Source of the DNA: Bog-532 sp963830385
GTDB taxonomy: Bacteria; Actinomycetota; Actinomycetes; Streptosporangiales; Streptosporangiaceae
Reading direction: 5' to 3'
DNA: 64,000 bases
NCBI GenBank assembly: GCA_963830385.1
Contig: CAWHMD010000008.1
Span: forward strand, 992,001 to 1,056,000
Made by a program: the position numbers and the translations under genes. Below the pieces are notes generated by a model, which searched no databases, was not told the origin of the DNA, and worked only from the letters and a program-made list of their open reading frames with translations. Every line of letters begins with the position of its first letter. The stretch's first letter is position 1. This document shows positions 35,805 through 43,687 of the stretch, piece by piece.

Positions 35805-37403
35805 CTAGTAACAGATGTCGGTGTGGATGCGCGTCGCCACGGCCGGATCGATGAGCGCCTGCCGGGTCTTGCTGTCGGCGGGCCGGTGCAGGACCACGTA
35901 CCCGTCGTCGGCAAAGACCTGGCGGTAGCCGTTTGCCTTCAGGTAGGCGACCTGCTGGGCCTGCTGCTGCGGCGTGCAGAACGGGAAGTCCAGGCCCTCG
36001 GTGTCGGCCACCACCCACGGCGCCCAGCGCGGCGTGCCGTCCAGCAGCAGCACGGTGTCCCGGCCGGACAGGTGCGGGCCGATGTTGTTGGCCGCCTCGA
36101 CCTCGACCCCTGATGGCACCCGGGCGGCGGCCCGGCTGGCGGCCGCCATTCTGGCGTTGACCATGTAGTACTTGGGGTGCAGGAGCTGCCCGAACGGGGA
36201 GAACGGCACGTAGACCAGGGCCGCGATCAGCACCACCGAGGCCCACACGGTGGCGGGCCGCCAGTCCCGGGCCCGGGTCACCGGAAGGTGCAGCCCGGCT
36301 CGCTGCCACCAGCCCTGCAGCCGGGCGGCGCCGTCCACTGCGGCCAGGAACATGATCATCACGATGAACGCGTTGTACTGGAACTTGGCCTGCCACCACA
36401 GCGGGTACCCCGACGCCAGCATCCGCTCGGCCAGCAGCGGCAAGGCCGCCAGCACCAGCGGCGACGCGAGCGGCAGGAACCCGAGCGGGACCAGCAGCCC
36501 GATCATCGTGCGGACCTTGACACCCGGCGTGACCAGGACGTGCAGGGCGTGCAGGGGGTGGCTGACGATGTTGCCGGCGGCCGAGCCCAGCGTCGGGCCG
36601 AACTGCCCGTAGGCCCAGTAGAAGGTGGCCGAGCCGCCGAACGCTGGGATGAGCTGGTGGCTGGCCAGCCAGGTCGCGGCCAGCCCGCCCAGCACGAAGC
36701 CGAGCCCGGTCCACCGCCGCCGGGTCAGCAGCAGGTACACCCCGTAGCCGGCCACCAGCAGCCCCATGTCCTCCTTGACCAGCAGCAGCGCCAGCGCGGC
36801 GCCGATCGCGGCCCAGCGCTTGCCGGCCTGGAACCGCTCGGCCATCACCGCGGTGAGCACCGGCACGAACGCGACCTCGTGGAAGTCGAACGTCACGGCG
36901 GCCATGATCGGCAGCGACAGCGCGTAGGCAGCGGCCACGCAGTAGGCCGCCCGCGGGCCCAGCAGGCGGGCCGCGAAGGCCCACAGCGGCGGGATGGCCA
37001 GCGCGAACAGCACACCCTGGGCCGCCAGCAAGGTGGCGGGACCGTCGTGGATCCAGTACAGCGGGGCCAGCACGGCCAAAATCGGCGACCAGTGATCTTG
37101 CAGAAGCAGGAAATGGGCGGTGCCCCCGTCGGCCACCCCTCGCGCGATCGAGACCGGCGCGCTGAAGTGGGCGTAGCCACGGATGCCCTGGTCGAAGATG
37201 ACCAGATCGAACGTGGTGGACAGGTACCGGCGGAACCGGATCAGCGCGTCGGTCACGTTGATCAGGGCCGCTGCCACCGTGAGCAACGTCACCCCGCGCA
37301 GGTGAGCGCGCAGGCCAGCGGCGGGCGGGGCGTTGTCCTCCGGCGCCACCTCAGCGGGGGTGGGCACGCCGTCCGCCCGGGCCTGACCGGCGTGACTGCT
37401 CAC
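35805..37403 (-). CDS. DUF2079 integral membrane protein
   Basis: A polytopic membrane protein of about 532 residues resembling GT-C type glycosyltransferases. After TM1 come FRRYLSTTFDLVIFDQGIRG and LLLQDHWSPILAVLAPLYWI, the two most conserved DUF2079 elements, with Asp and His in loop positions that might be catalytic. About 11 helices follow, then a soluble C-terminal domain (ANNIGPHLSGRDTVLLLDGT). The start is uncertain: GTG 37403 or an upstream ATG at 37469, neither with a clear ribosome site. It precedes the lytic transglycosylase by about 30 bases, suggesting an envelope-related operon. Confidence 0.82.
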   Translation of the reverse strand: MSSHAGQARADGVPTPAEVAPEDNAPPAAGLRAHLRGVTLLTVAAALINVTDALIRFRRYLSTTFDLVIFDQGIRGYAHFSAPVSIARGVADGGTAHFLLLQDHWSPILAVLAPLYWIHDGPATLLAAQGVLFALAIPPLWAFAARLLGPRAAYCVAAAYALSLPIMAAVTFDFHEVAFVPVLTAVMAERFQAGKRWAAIGAALALLLVKEDMGLLVAGYGVYLLLTRRRWTGLGFVLGGLAATWLASHQLIPAFGGSATFYWAYGQFGPTLGSAAGNIVSHPLHALHVLVTPGVKVRTMIGLLVPLGFLPLASPLVLAALPLLAERMLASGYPLWWQAKFQYNAFIVMIMFLAAVDGAARLQGWWQRAGLHLPVTRARDWRPATVWASVVLIAALVYVPFSPFGQLLHPKYYMVNARMAAASRAAARVPSGVEVEAANNIGPHLSGRDTVLLLDGTPRWAPWVVADTEGLDFPFCTPQQQAQQVAYLKANGYRQVFADDGYVVLHRPADSKTRQALIDPAVATRIHTDICY

Positions 37404-37489
37404 CGCTGGAAGGGTAGCAGCGGCACCAATCCAGGCGGGTTGGTCAGCCGCACCTGGCCTGAGTGCCACCGTGGCTCGAACCGGACGGC

Positions 37490-37495
37490 TAGTCT
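37490..37495 (+). promoter_or_regulatory. -10 element of the leaderless TetR gene
   Basis: TAGTCT ends 6 bases before ATG 37502 and there is no Shine-Dalgarno, fitting a leaderless transcript. Confidence 0.5.
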
Positions 37496-37501
37496 CTTAA
37501 C

Positions 37502-38197
37502 ATGACGCAGGATGGACGCCGCGGCCCGGGGGCTCTCGGGAAAGAGGAGAGCGAACCGCGGCCGCCGTCGCACGGCGGTGGCGCGCCTGCGCGAGACCGG
37601 GAATTGCGGGCCCAGGGCCGGGCCACGGTCAAGCGCCTGCTCGACGCCGGCATGATCGAGTTCGAGGAGCGCGGTTTCCACGGCGTCCGGGTCGACGACG
37701 TGGTCCACCGGGCCGGCATCTCCCACGGCACCTTCTATCTGTACTTCGCGAACAAGGAAGACCTGTTCAAGGCGCTGCTGCAGGACGCGCTGCGAGACAT
37801 GGAAGTCATCGCGGGCGATTTCCCGGTCGTCACCCGCGACGAGGCCGGCATCACCGTGCTGCGCCGCTGGGTGCGGGCGTTCTTCGACGTGTACGCGGCC
37901 CACGCCACCGTGATCCGCATCCTCAGCCAGGCGGACCTGGTGCCGGAAGAGGTCTACGGCGACGGGCTGCAGATGCTGTTCAGCATCTCCGAGGCCATGA
38001 CCACCGGCATGACCGCCGCCTCCCGTTCGGCGGGCCAGCAGCCCGAGCACGTCGAGCTGACCGCGGTCGCCTGCCTGATGATGCTGGAGCGGATCAACTA
38101 CCTGCTCAGCGCGGAAGTGAAGCTCCCCGTCGACGAGATGGCCAACCGCATCGCCGACATCATGTTCGCCGCGTTCGGCCCCTCCCCCACCTTCTAG
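37502..38197 (+). CDS. TetR family transcriptional regulator
   Basis: A 231-residue repressor. After 40 charged, Gly/Pro-rich N-terminal residues comes the HTH: VKRLLDAGMIEFEERGFHGV, VDDVVHRAGISHGTFYLYFA, NKEDLFKALLQ. The C-terminal ligand domain is helical and includes VRAFFDVYAAHATVIRILSQ. It is divergent from the DUF2079 gene, about 100 bases apart, which is the usual layout for control of a neighbour; no clear operator palindrome was seen between them. Ligand unknown. Confidence 0.88.
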   Translation: MTQDGRRGPGALGKEESEPRPPSHGGGAPARDRELRAQGRATVKRLLDAGMIEFEERGFHGVRVDDVVHRAGISHGTFYLYFANKEDLFKALLQDALRDMEVIAGDFPVVTRDEAGITVLRRWVRAFFDVYAAHATVIRILSQADLVPEEVYGDGLQMLFSISEAMTTGMTAASRSAGQQPEHVELTAVACLMMLERINYLLSAEVKLPVDEMANRIADIMFAAFGPSPTF

Positions 38198-38234
38198 GCG
38201 GCGCGGCGGCTGGCTAGGCGGCGCGGGCGGCTGG
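38194..38234. repeat. Tandem duplication at the TetR gene stop
   Basis: CTAGGCGGCGCGGCGGCTGG (38194-38213) is repeated at once (38214-38234) with one extra G. The first copy contains the TAG stop codon. Confidence 0.6.
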
Positions 38235-38278
38235 CCGGGTGGCGGTAGCACCCGGCCGCAGCGGGCACAATCTAGGAC

Positions 38279-39715
38279 GTGCGATTTCTTGGAGAAACAG
38301 GCACCGCGCCTGACCTGACCTACAACGACGTCTTCATGGTGCCGGCCCGGTCGGCGGTGGCGTCCCGGCTCGATGTCGATTTGTCGACCAACGACGGCAG
38401 CGGGGCGACGGTCCCGCTGGTGACCGCGAACATGACCGCGGTGTCCGGGCGCCGGATGGCCGAGACCGTGGCCCGGCGCGGCGGCCTGGCCGTCATCCCC
38501 CAGGACATCCCGGTCGACGTGGTGGCGAACGTGGTGGCCTGGGTGAAGGCCCGGGACCTGGTGCACGACACCCCGCTCACGCTCGGCCCGGGCGACACCA
38601 CCGGCGACGCCCTCAGCCTGCTGCCCAAGCGGGCGCACGGCGCGGTGATCGTGGTCGAGGACGGCAAGCCGGTCGGGGTGGTGACCGAAGCCGACTGCCA
38701 GGGCGTGGACCGGTTCACCCAGCTGCGCCAGGTCATGTCGGCCAAGCCGGTGACGGTACCGGCCGGCACCGACCCGGAGCACGCGTTCAACCTGCTGTAC
38801 GAGGGCCGGCACCGGCTCGCCCCGGTGGTGGACGAGGCCGGGCGCTGCGTGGGCATCTTGACCCGGACCGGCGCGCTGCGCGCCACCTTGTACCGGCCGG
38901 CCGCCGACGACGCGGGCCGGCTGCGGGTGGCCGCCGCCATCGGCGTCAACGGCGACCCCGGCTCCAAGGCCAAGCTTCTGCTCGACGCGGGCGCCGACAT
39001 GGTGGTGGTGGACACCGCGCACGGCCATCAGGAGAAGATGATCACCGCGCTGCGCCGGGTCCGCGAGACCTGCCCGGACGCGCTGGTGGCGGCGGGCAAC
39101 GTGGTCACGGCGGCCGGCACGGCCGACCTGATCGAGGCGGGTGCCGACATCATCAAGGTCGGGGTGGGCCCGGGCGCGATGTGCACCACCCGGATGATGA
39201 CCGGGGTGGGGCGGCCGCAGTTCAGCGCGGTGCTCGAGTGCGCCACCGAGGCCCGGCGGCTGGGCCGCCACGTGTGGGCCGACGGCGGCGTGCGGCACCC
39301 CCGCGACGTGGCGCTGGCGCTGGCCGCGGGCGCCTCCAGCGTCATGGTCGGCTCCTGGTTCGCCGGTACCTACGAGTCGCCCGGCGACACCTTCCGCGAC
39401 GCCGACGGGCGGCTCTACAAGGAGAGCTTCGGCATGGCGTCGGCCCGGGCCGTCCGGAACCGCAGCGCCGGTGATTCCCCGTTCGAGCGGGCCCGCAAGG
39501 AGCTGTTCGAGGAGGGCATCTCCAGCGCCCGGATGTTCCTGGACCCGCACCGGCCGGGGGTGGAGGACCTGATCGACTCGATCGTGGCCGGGCTGCGCAG
39601 CGCCTGTACCTACGCGGGCGCGCGCAACCTCGACGAGCTGTACGAACGGGCCACCATCGGCCTGCAGAGCGCGTCCGGCTACAGCGAGGGCATGCCGCTG
39701 CCTTCGGGCTGGTAA
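38279..39715 (+). CDS. guaB1: GuaB1 family IMP dehydrogenase-related protein (GMP reductase)
   Basis: TIM-barrel enzyme of 478 residues. TYNDVFMVPARSA and VPLVTANMTAVSGRRMAETV open the barrel. Two CBS domains (about residues 95-210; HGAVIVVEDGKPVGVVTEAD, HRLAPVVDEAGRCVGILTRT) are inserted, and the catalytic loop is GVGPGAMCTTRMMTGVG with the nucleophilic Cys. The barrel closes with ADGGVRHPRDVALALAAGAS. The mycobacterial GuaB1 has been shown to be a GMP reductase regulated by nucleotides through its CBS domains, so purine salvage is the likely role. GTG 38279 has no ribosome site; CAATCT a few bases upstream may be a leaderless -10. The last 37 bases overlap the convergent hydrolase gene. Confidence 0.93.
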   Translation: MRFLGETGTAPDLTYNDVFMVPARSAVASRLDVDLSTNDGSGATVPLVTANMTAVSGRRMAETVARRGGLAVIPQDIPVDVVANVVAWVKARDLVHDTPLTLGPGDTTGDALSLLPKRAHGAVIVVEDGKPVGVVTEADCQGVDRFTQLRQVMSAKPVTVPAGTDPEHAFNLLYEGRHRLAPVVDEAGRCVGILTRTGALRATLYRPAADDAGRLRVAAAIGVNGDPGSKAKLLLDAGADMVVVDTAHGHQEKMITALRRVRETCPDALVAAGNVVTAAGTADLIEAGADIIKVGVGPGAMCTTRMMTGVGRPQFSAVLECATEARRLGRHVWADGGVRHPRDVALALAAGASSVMVGSWFAGTYESPGDTFRDADGRLYKESFGMASARAVRNRSAGDSPFERARKELFEEGISSARMFLDPHRPGVEDLIDSIVAGLRSACTYAGARNLDELYERATIGLQSASGYSEGMPLPSGW

Positions 39716-40614
39716 CCGTCCCGGCCCGCGCCGGGGAGGCCGGTGGCGCCGGCGGCCTCCGCCGCGGTGGCCTCGGTGCCGTCGGCGCCCATCTCGGACA
39801 ATGCGGGCTCGGGCGACGGGGCCAGGGCCTGGGCCAGCGCCTGAGCGGCCGGTGCGTGGGCGGCGGTGGCCGTCCAGCGCCCGATCCGGTCGGTCAGCGC
39901 CGGCGGGCAGGCGGACTCGGCGTGCCCGTAGCCCGGCAGCAGCCACAGCTCCTTCGGCTCGTGGGCGGCCCGGAAGATCTGCTGCGCGTGCTCGACCGGG
40001 AAGTAGGGGTCCTCGTTCCCGTGCACGACCAGCAGCGGGATGCCGGGGATGCGGGCCGCCGCCTGGTCCGGCGGCACCGGCACCGGGTCCCACGGCACCG
40101 AGGTGATCCGGGTGTTCATGGCCAGCTTGGCGATCATCCGGCCCAGCCGGTGCTCGACCGCGAAGTGCACCCGCCGCATCCGCTCGGTCCCCCGGTAGTA
40201 CCACCAGCCGGGGCTGCTGACCGACACCACCGCGTCCAGGCCGCCGCCCACCAGGCCGGCGTAGCGCAGCACGACCGACGCGCCCATGGAGAACCCGACC
40301 GCCGCCACCCGCTGGTACCCGAGCTCGCAGGCGTGGCGGACGACGACGTCGAGGTCCCTGATCTCCTTGTCGCCCAGCGTGGACAGGCCGCCGGACCGGC
40401 CGTGGCCGCGAAAGTCGAAGCTCAGCACCCCGGCCATCCGGTTCAGCCGGGTGGCGATCCGCCACACCGCGGGCCGCTGCCAGGACAACGTGAACCCGTG
40501 AGCCAGCACGATGGCGAGGTCGCTGTTCTGCGGCATATAGACGGTGTCGATCGGGACGCCGTCGTCGGTCACCAGGGTGTTTGCCTTCGTAACGGGTTCA
40601 GCCACATATCCCAT
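39679..40614 (-). CDS. Alpha/beta hydrolase
   Basis: A 311-residue serine hydrolase. LAIVLAHGFTLSWQRPAVWR gives the oxyanion strand, LSFDFRGHGRSGGLSTLGDK the next strand, and VGFSMGASVVLRYAG the nucleophile elbow. VVHGNEDPYFPVEHAQQIF carries the acid, and LLPGYGHAESAC the catalytic His. The C-terminal 50 residues are Ala/Pro-rich and overlap the end of guaB1. ATG 40614 is the most plausible start; the frame is open to 40668 and no ribosome site is clear. Substrate unknown. Confidence 0.85.
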   Translation of the reverse strand: MGYVAEPVTKANTLVTDDGVPIDTVYMPQNSDLAIVLAHGFTLSWQRPAVWRIATRLNRMAGVLSFDFRGHGRSGGLSTLGDKEIRDLDVVVRHACELGYQRVAAVGFSMGASVVLRYAGLVGGGLDAVVSVSSPGWWYYRGTERMRRVHFAVEHRLGRMIAKLAMNTRITSVPWDPVPVPPDQAAARIPGIPLLVVHGNEDPYFPVEHAQQIFRAAHEPKELWLLPGYGHAESACPPALTDRIGRWTATAAHAPAAQALAQALAPSPEPALSEMGADGTEATAAEAAGATGLPGAGRDGYQPEGSGMPSL

Positions 40615-40765
40615 TGTGCGGCCGTCGCGGCGGTCGACGGTCACCGGGACCGACGGCTGACGTACCACGAGTCGTTACCTGCGCGCACGTTTCGATCGGT
40701 TCCCACGCGGAAATGCCTCAACAGCGACAACATTCGCGCCACCGGATCCGCGGGGGAGGCAGACG

Positions 40766-41236
40766 GTGGGTACCTGGAAGGCTCGTGCGTCCGCGGCCTC
40801 GATCACCGGGGCCTGCGTTTTCGCCGTGACGACGGGTGCTGGTGCGGTGTTCGTCGGCGACTGGTGGGGGCAGCATCACGGGTCCGTGGTCACCGTGTTC
40901 GTGACCACCACCGCCACCGCGCCCACTTCCAGCCACGCCAAGGCGGCCAGTACCGCACACCCGCGCTCCGCCCATTCGCGGACCCGGACGAGCGCCAGCG
41001 AAGCCGCCAACGACGCCGACGCCCAAGCTGACGCCGGATCGGCCCAGATCGCTCACGTGGCCCCGGCCGCCAGCCGCCACCCGGCGACCTCGGCCCCAGC
41101 CAGCCCGGGCGCCACCACGCCGGGTGCGGGCACCCTGCCGCCGGGGTCAGGGGCGCTGCCGACGCCGAGCGGGATCGGGGTTGGGCCGACGCCGACCGAG
41201 GTCATCACCCACAGCCCGGGCCACCCGTCGCGCTGA
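40766..41236 (+). CDS. Secreted or membrane-anchored Ala/Thr/Pro-rich protein
   Basis: A 156-residue low-complexity protein with GGGGGAGG ahead of GTG 40766. MGTWKARASAASITGACVFA opens a hydrophobic segment (to about residue 50, VVTVFVTTTATAP) that acts as signal or anchor, followed by Ser/Ala/His/Arg-rich and then Pro/Gly/Thr-rich sequence (ATTPGAGTLPPGSGALPTPS) typical of cell-wall-spanning linkers. No catalytic domain. It converges on the chitinase gene 41 bases later. Function unknown. Confidence 0.55.
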   Translation: MGTWKARASAASITGACVFAVTTGAGAVFVGDWWGQHHGSVVTVFVTTTATAPTSSHAKAASTAHPRSAHSRTRTSASEAANDADAQADAGSAQIAHVAPAASRHPATSAPASPGATTPGAGTLPPGSGALPTPSGIGVGPTPTEVITHSPGHPSR

Positions 41237-41276
41237 CGGATGGCCCGGGGATACCAGGGCTCGGGGTGGTGATCGG

Positions 41277-42920
41277 TCAGCAGGCGCCGTCGTCGTTCCA
41301 GGCGCCCGCGGAGCCGCCCGGGGCCTCGTCGTAGCTCCACTGGTTGGCCGTCCACTGGTGGCCGTTGTACGAGACCACCGAGCCGGCCGAATAGGACTGG
41401 TTCGGCACCCAGGCGGCCGGGCAGCTGCCTCCGCCGGTCGGCGGCGTGGTGGTGGGGGGCGTCGTCGTGGGTGGCGTGGTCGGCGGGGCCGGCGAGGTGT
41501 TCTTGGCGAACGCCACCGCGTACGTGGTGAAGTCCCACGAGTTCTGGGGGACGCTGCTGCAGTCGGCCGACAGGGTGCCGTTGTTGTCGGGCGGGTTGCA
41601 CTGCCGGTCCCGGTTCACCGACCAGAACGTGAACCGGCTCATGCCGTTGCTCTCGGCGAAGCTCAGCACGGTCTGGAAATCGCTCTGGTAGAAGTACTCG
41701 GCGCTGTCGGTCCGGCCGTTCATGCCGGAGAACCCCTCGTGCGCGTACGCCTGGGCGCTGGTCCAGCCGTAGGCGCTCATCAGCTGCGAGTTGAACCCCT
41801 GAAGCGCGCCGATCTGCGACGAAGCGCCGTTGAAGCCGCCGTCGAACGGCATGATCGTGAAGTCGTCGGGGGTGAAGTTGAGGCTCTTGGCCTCGGCGAT
41901 CAGCTGCTGGCCGAACCAGTTGGCTCCGCTGGTGGTGGCCGGGATCGTCACCGAGACGAACAGCCCGGGATTGTCCTGCTGGAGGATCTGCGCCGCTCCC
42001 AGCTCGTTGGCGATCGCGCTGGTGTTCTCGATCTCCGGCTCTTCCAGGTCAAAGTCGAACGCGTGCAGCCCGTAGGTGCTGATCACCTGCTGGTAGGCGG
42101 CCGCGGTGGCCGACGCCGAGCCGCACACCGCGCCCAGCTTGGTTCCGTTGTAACCGCCCATCGAGGCGATGACGTCGCCGCCGTCGCTGCGGACCTCGTT
42201 GATCACCGAGGCGACCTGCGTGTCCGACGACACCAGGTCGGTGCCGTTCCAGGCGGGCGCGCAGCCGTTGCCGGCCAGAATGAAGCCCAGGTCGAAGGCC
42301 TTGGCCCCGGTGGCGGACATGACCGTGCCCAGGTCGGGAGCGTTGCCGTCGAGCACGCTGTAGTACGGCGCACCCTCGTACCAGTTGGCGCTCAGCGCGC
42401 TGACCTGCGTCGCCGCGTCACGGACAGTGGTGCGGGCAGCTGCGCTGGCGGCACCATCGCCGGAAGCCGGCAGGGCGATCGCGGCGACGGCGGCGGCGCC
42501 GGCCGCGGCCAGCAGGGCCGACCCGAGTACCGCGAAGCCCTTCCGCCGACGGTTCGGGCCGGGGGCCTGTGCCGGTATCGCGGCGGCTTGAGGCCACTGG
42601 GGCGGTTCGGGTGTCTGGGGTGCCTGGGACGGCCGGAGTCGTTGGGGCAGCGCGGGCGGCTGCTGGGGGCCGGGGGTGCCGGCCGGGTCCGGGGCGCCGG
42701 GCACACCGGGCACACCGGGCGGGCCGGCGGTGCTGGCGGGGCCCGGGGCGGCGGATGGACCGGGAGCGCCGGGGGTAACCGGCATGTCGGCTGGCTGATG
42801 CGATTCGCGCGGCTGGGGCCGCTGAGACTCAGGCGGCTGGGGCCGCTGGGACTCAGGCGGCTGGGGCCGCTGGGACTCAGGCGGCTGGGGCCGCTGGGAC
42901 GACGGGTTGGCGGGGTCCAC
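41277..42920 (-). CDS. GH18 chitinase with proline-rich N-terminal tail, TM segment and C-terminal CBM5/12
   Basis: Predicted chitinase of 547 residues. GTG 42920 is chosen for its GGAGGAG; the frame is open to TTG 42983. Residues 8-40 are four SQRPQPPE repeats, then Pro/Gly/Ala-rich sequence to about 122, then NRRRKGFAVLGSALLAAAGA with a TM helix (127-150). The GH18 barrel follows, with catalytic D289-F-D291-L-E293 in the form HAFDFDLEEPE. A PPTTTPPTTTPP linker and a 45-residue chitin-binding module (CPAAWVPNQSYSAGSVVSYN, HQWTAN) end it. A cytoplasmic proline-rich tail more than 120 residues long before the export helix is unusual; such enzymes normally start with a short signal peptide. The upstream region carries an operator-like element. 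Confidence 0.87.
   Translation of the reverse strand: MDPANPSSQRPQPPESQRPQPPESQRPQPPESQRPQPRESHQPADMPVTPGAPGPSAAPGPASTAGPPGVPGVPGAPDPAGTPGPQQPPALPQRLRPSQAPQTPEPPQWPQAAAIPAQAPGPNRRRKGFAVLGSALLAAAGAAAVAAIALPASGDGAASAAARTTVRDAATQVSALSANWYEGAPYYSVLDGNAPDLGTVMSATGAKAFDLGFILAGNGCAPAWNGTDLVSSDTQVASVINEVRSDGGDVIASMGGYNGTKLGAVCGSASATAAAYQQVISTYGLHAFDFDLEEPEIENTSAIANELGAAQILQQDNPGLFVSVTIPATTSGANWFGQQLIAEAKSLNFTPDDFTIMPFDGGFNGASSQIGALQGFNSQLMSAYGWTSAQAYAHEGFSGMNGRTDSAEYFYQSDFQTVLSFAESNGMSRFTFWSVNRDRQCNPPDNNGTLSADCSSVPQNSWDFTTYAVAFAKNTSPAPPTTPPTTTPPTTTPPTGGGSCPAAWVPNQSYSAGSVVSYNGHQWTANQWSYDEAPGGSAGAWNDDGAC
42811..42906. repeat. 24-bp coding tandem repeat in the chitinase gene
   Basis: Four head-to-tail copies of a 24-base unit (plus strand GGCTGGGGCCGCTGGGACTC followed by AGGC), at 42811, 42835, 42859 and 42883, encoding SQRPQPPE on the minus strand. 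The last copy diverges. The unit shares GGGGCC, TGGGACTCA with the 25-bp noncoding array at 43505. Confidence 0.8.
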
Positions 42921-43015
42921 ATCTCCTCCAGACAACGGGTACCGATCGCGAGCCCAGCCGTGCTCGGCGATGGCCCGGCCCAAGCCACCGCCGTCCTCAG
43001 CCCAGCCTGGCTCCT

Positions 43016-43038
43016 CTATTAATAAACTTTCCTAATAG
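43016..43038. promoter_or_regulatory. Operator-like pseudo-palindrome upstream of chitinase
   Basis: TTAATAAACTTTCCTAA (43019-43035) fits TTAnnAAAnTTTnnTAA, and the flanks extend it to CTATTA ... TAATAG. It is the most AT-rich stretch nearby and lies about 100 bases before the chitinase start. I recall similar AGGAAAGTTTCCT-like elements upstream of polysaccharide-degrading genes in actinomycetes; the regulator is not known to me. Confidence 0.5.
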
Positions 43039-43230
43039 TGGACTCATCGTAGGTCTCCTGCCACCCCCGGTCAATCAACACCCCAACTTTTCGAAAAGAA
43101 CTGAACAAGTGAGGACGATGCATGGCATCCTCTGTAGCCGGGAGAGCTCAAGACTGGGACTTTCAGCGCACTTTTGCGCGAAGCCTCGATCGTCGCGGGA
43201 CTCCGTGGGCGCGGCCAGGCGTCGGCAACG

Positions 43231-43247
43231 CTTCTTGCTGTTATCAG
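43231..43247 (+). repeat. Dispersed short repeat, copy B
   Basis: CTTCTTGCTGTTATCAG, exact copy. With the following CA it can form the small hairpin TGCTG-TTAT-CAGCA. Confidence 0.65.
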
Positions 43248-43278
43248 CATCCGGTGCGGCATCACGGGGCGATTGGCG

Positions 43279-43297
43279 CTTCTTGCTGTATCAACAG
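43279..43297 (+). repeat. Dispersed short repeat, copy C (variant)
   Basis: CTTCTTGCTGTATCAACAG. It shares the upstream TGGCG with copy A, and its right side is changed so that CTGT-ATCA-ACAG still pairs, a compensatory-looking change. It is 48 bases after copy B. Confidence 0.6.
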
Positions 43298-43409
43298 CTG
43301 TTGGGCCGCGCTCAGGACATCGGCGCCGGTCGCGACCGGCTCGCGCGTGGATGCCGATGGGTCCGGTGTGGCTGCCCTCGACCTCGGGGCGCTCCGGGCG
43401 GCGGGTACC

Positions 43410-43455
43410 CGTTGGCGCCTTTGAGCACGCCCTGGCCGGCCCAAAGGCGCCAACG
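43410..43455. other. 14-bp perfect inverted repeat (stem-loop)
   Basis: CGTTGGCGCCTTTG (43410-43423) and CAAAGGCGCCAACG (43442-43455) are exact reverse complements around an 18-base loop. It has no U-run. It could be a terminator for amt, a structured RNA or a cruciform; it is too far from any gene end to be an ordinary terminator. Confidence 0.65.
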
Positions 43456-43504
43456 AGCCGGCGGGATTCAGCGGCGATGGGGCCCGCCTGTGGGACTCAG
43501 GGGC

Positions 43505-43597
43505 CATGGGGCCCGTGGGACTCAAGAGCGATGGGGCCCGTGGGACTCAAGAGCGATGGGGCCCGTGGGACTCAAGAGCGATGGGGCCCGTGGGACG
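43505..43597. repeat. 25-bp noncoding tandem array
   Basis: Three full and one partial copy of a 25-base unit (GATGGGGCCCGTGGGACTCA followed by AGAGC) starting at 43505, 43530, 43555 and 43580, with a more degenerate copy at about 43476. The period of 25 breaks any reading frame. The unit resembles the 24-bp coding repeat of the chitinase gene 600 bases away. Confidence 0.75.
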
Positions 43598-43670
43598 GGG
43601 CGAATGCTCTGCACTCGATGGCGGCGGCGCTGGCGCATCGCTGTCGCGGGGGCCGCTTCGACCCGGGAGG

Positions 43671-43687
43671 CTTCTTGCTGTTATCAG
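43671..43687 (+). repeat. Dispersed short repeat, copy D
   Basis: CTTCTTGCTGTTATCAG, exact copy, 72 bases downstream of the amt stop codon on the amt transcript strand (in antisense orientation to it). Confidence 0.65.

Noticed and set aside
34612..36984. A 790-codon frame joining the DUF2079 antisense-frame region to the lytic transglycosylase
   Set aside because: Only the C-terminal 387 residues have a signal sequence and a known domain; the upstream part overlaps the DUF2079 gene in another frame and is low-complexity.
37400..40465. A 1021-codon open frame on the minus strand spanning TetR, guaB1 and the hydrolase
   Set aside because: It is antisense to well-supported genes, is Gly/Arg/His/Gln-rich in the way GC-rich shadow frames are, and has no family features.
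43476..43597. Possible CRISPR array
   Set aside because: The 25-bp units are directly adjacent with no unique spacers, and no cas gene is in the window. The same applies to the 24-bp coding repeats at 42811 and 19720.
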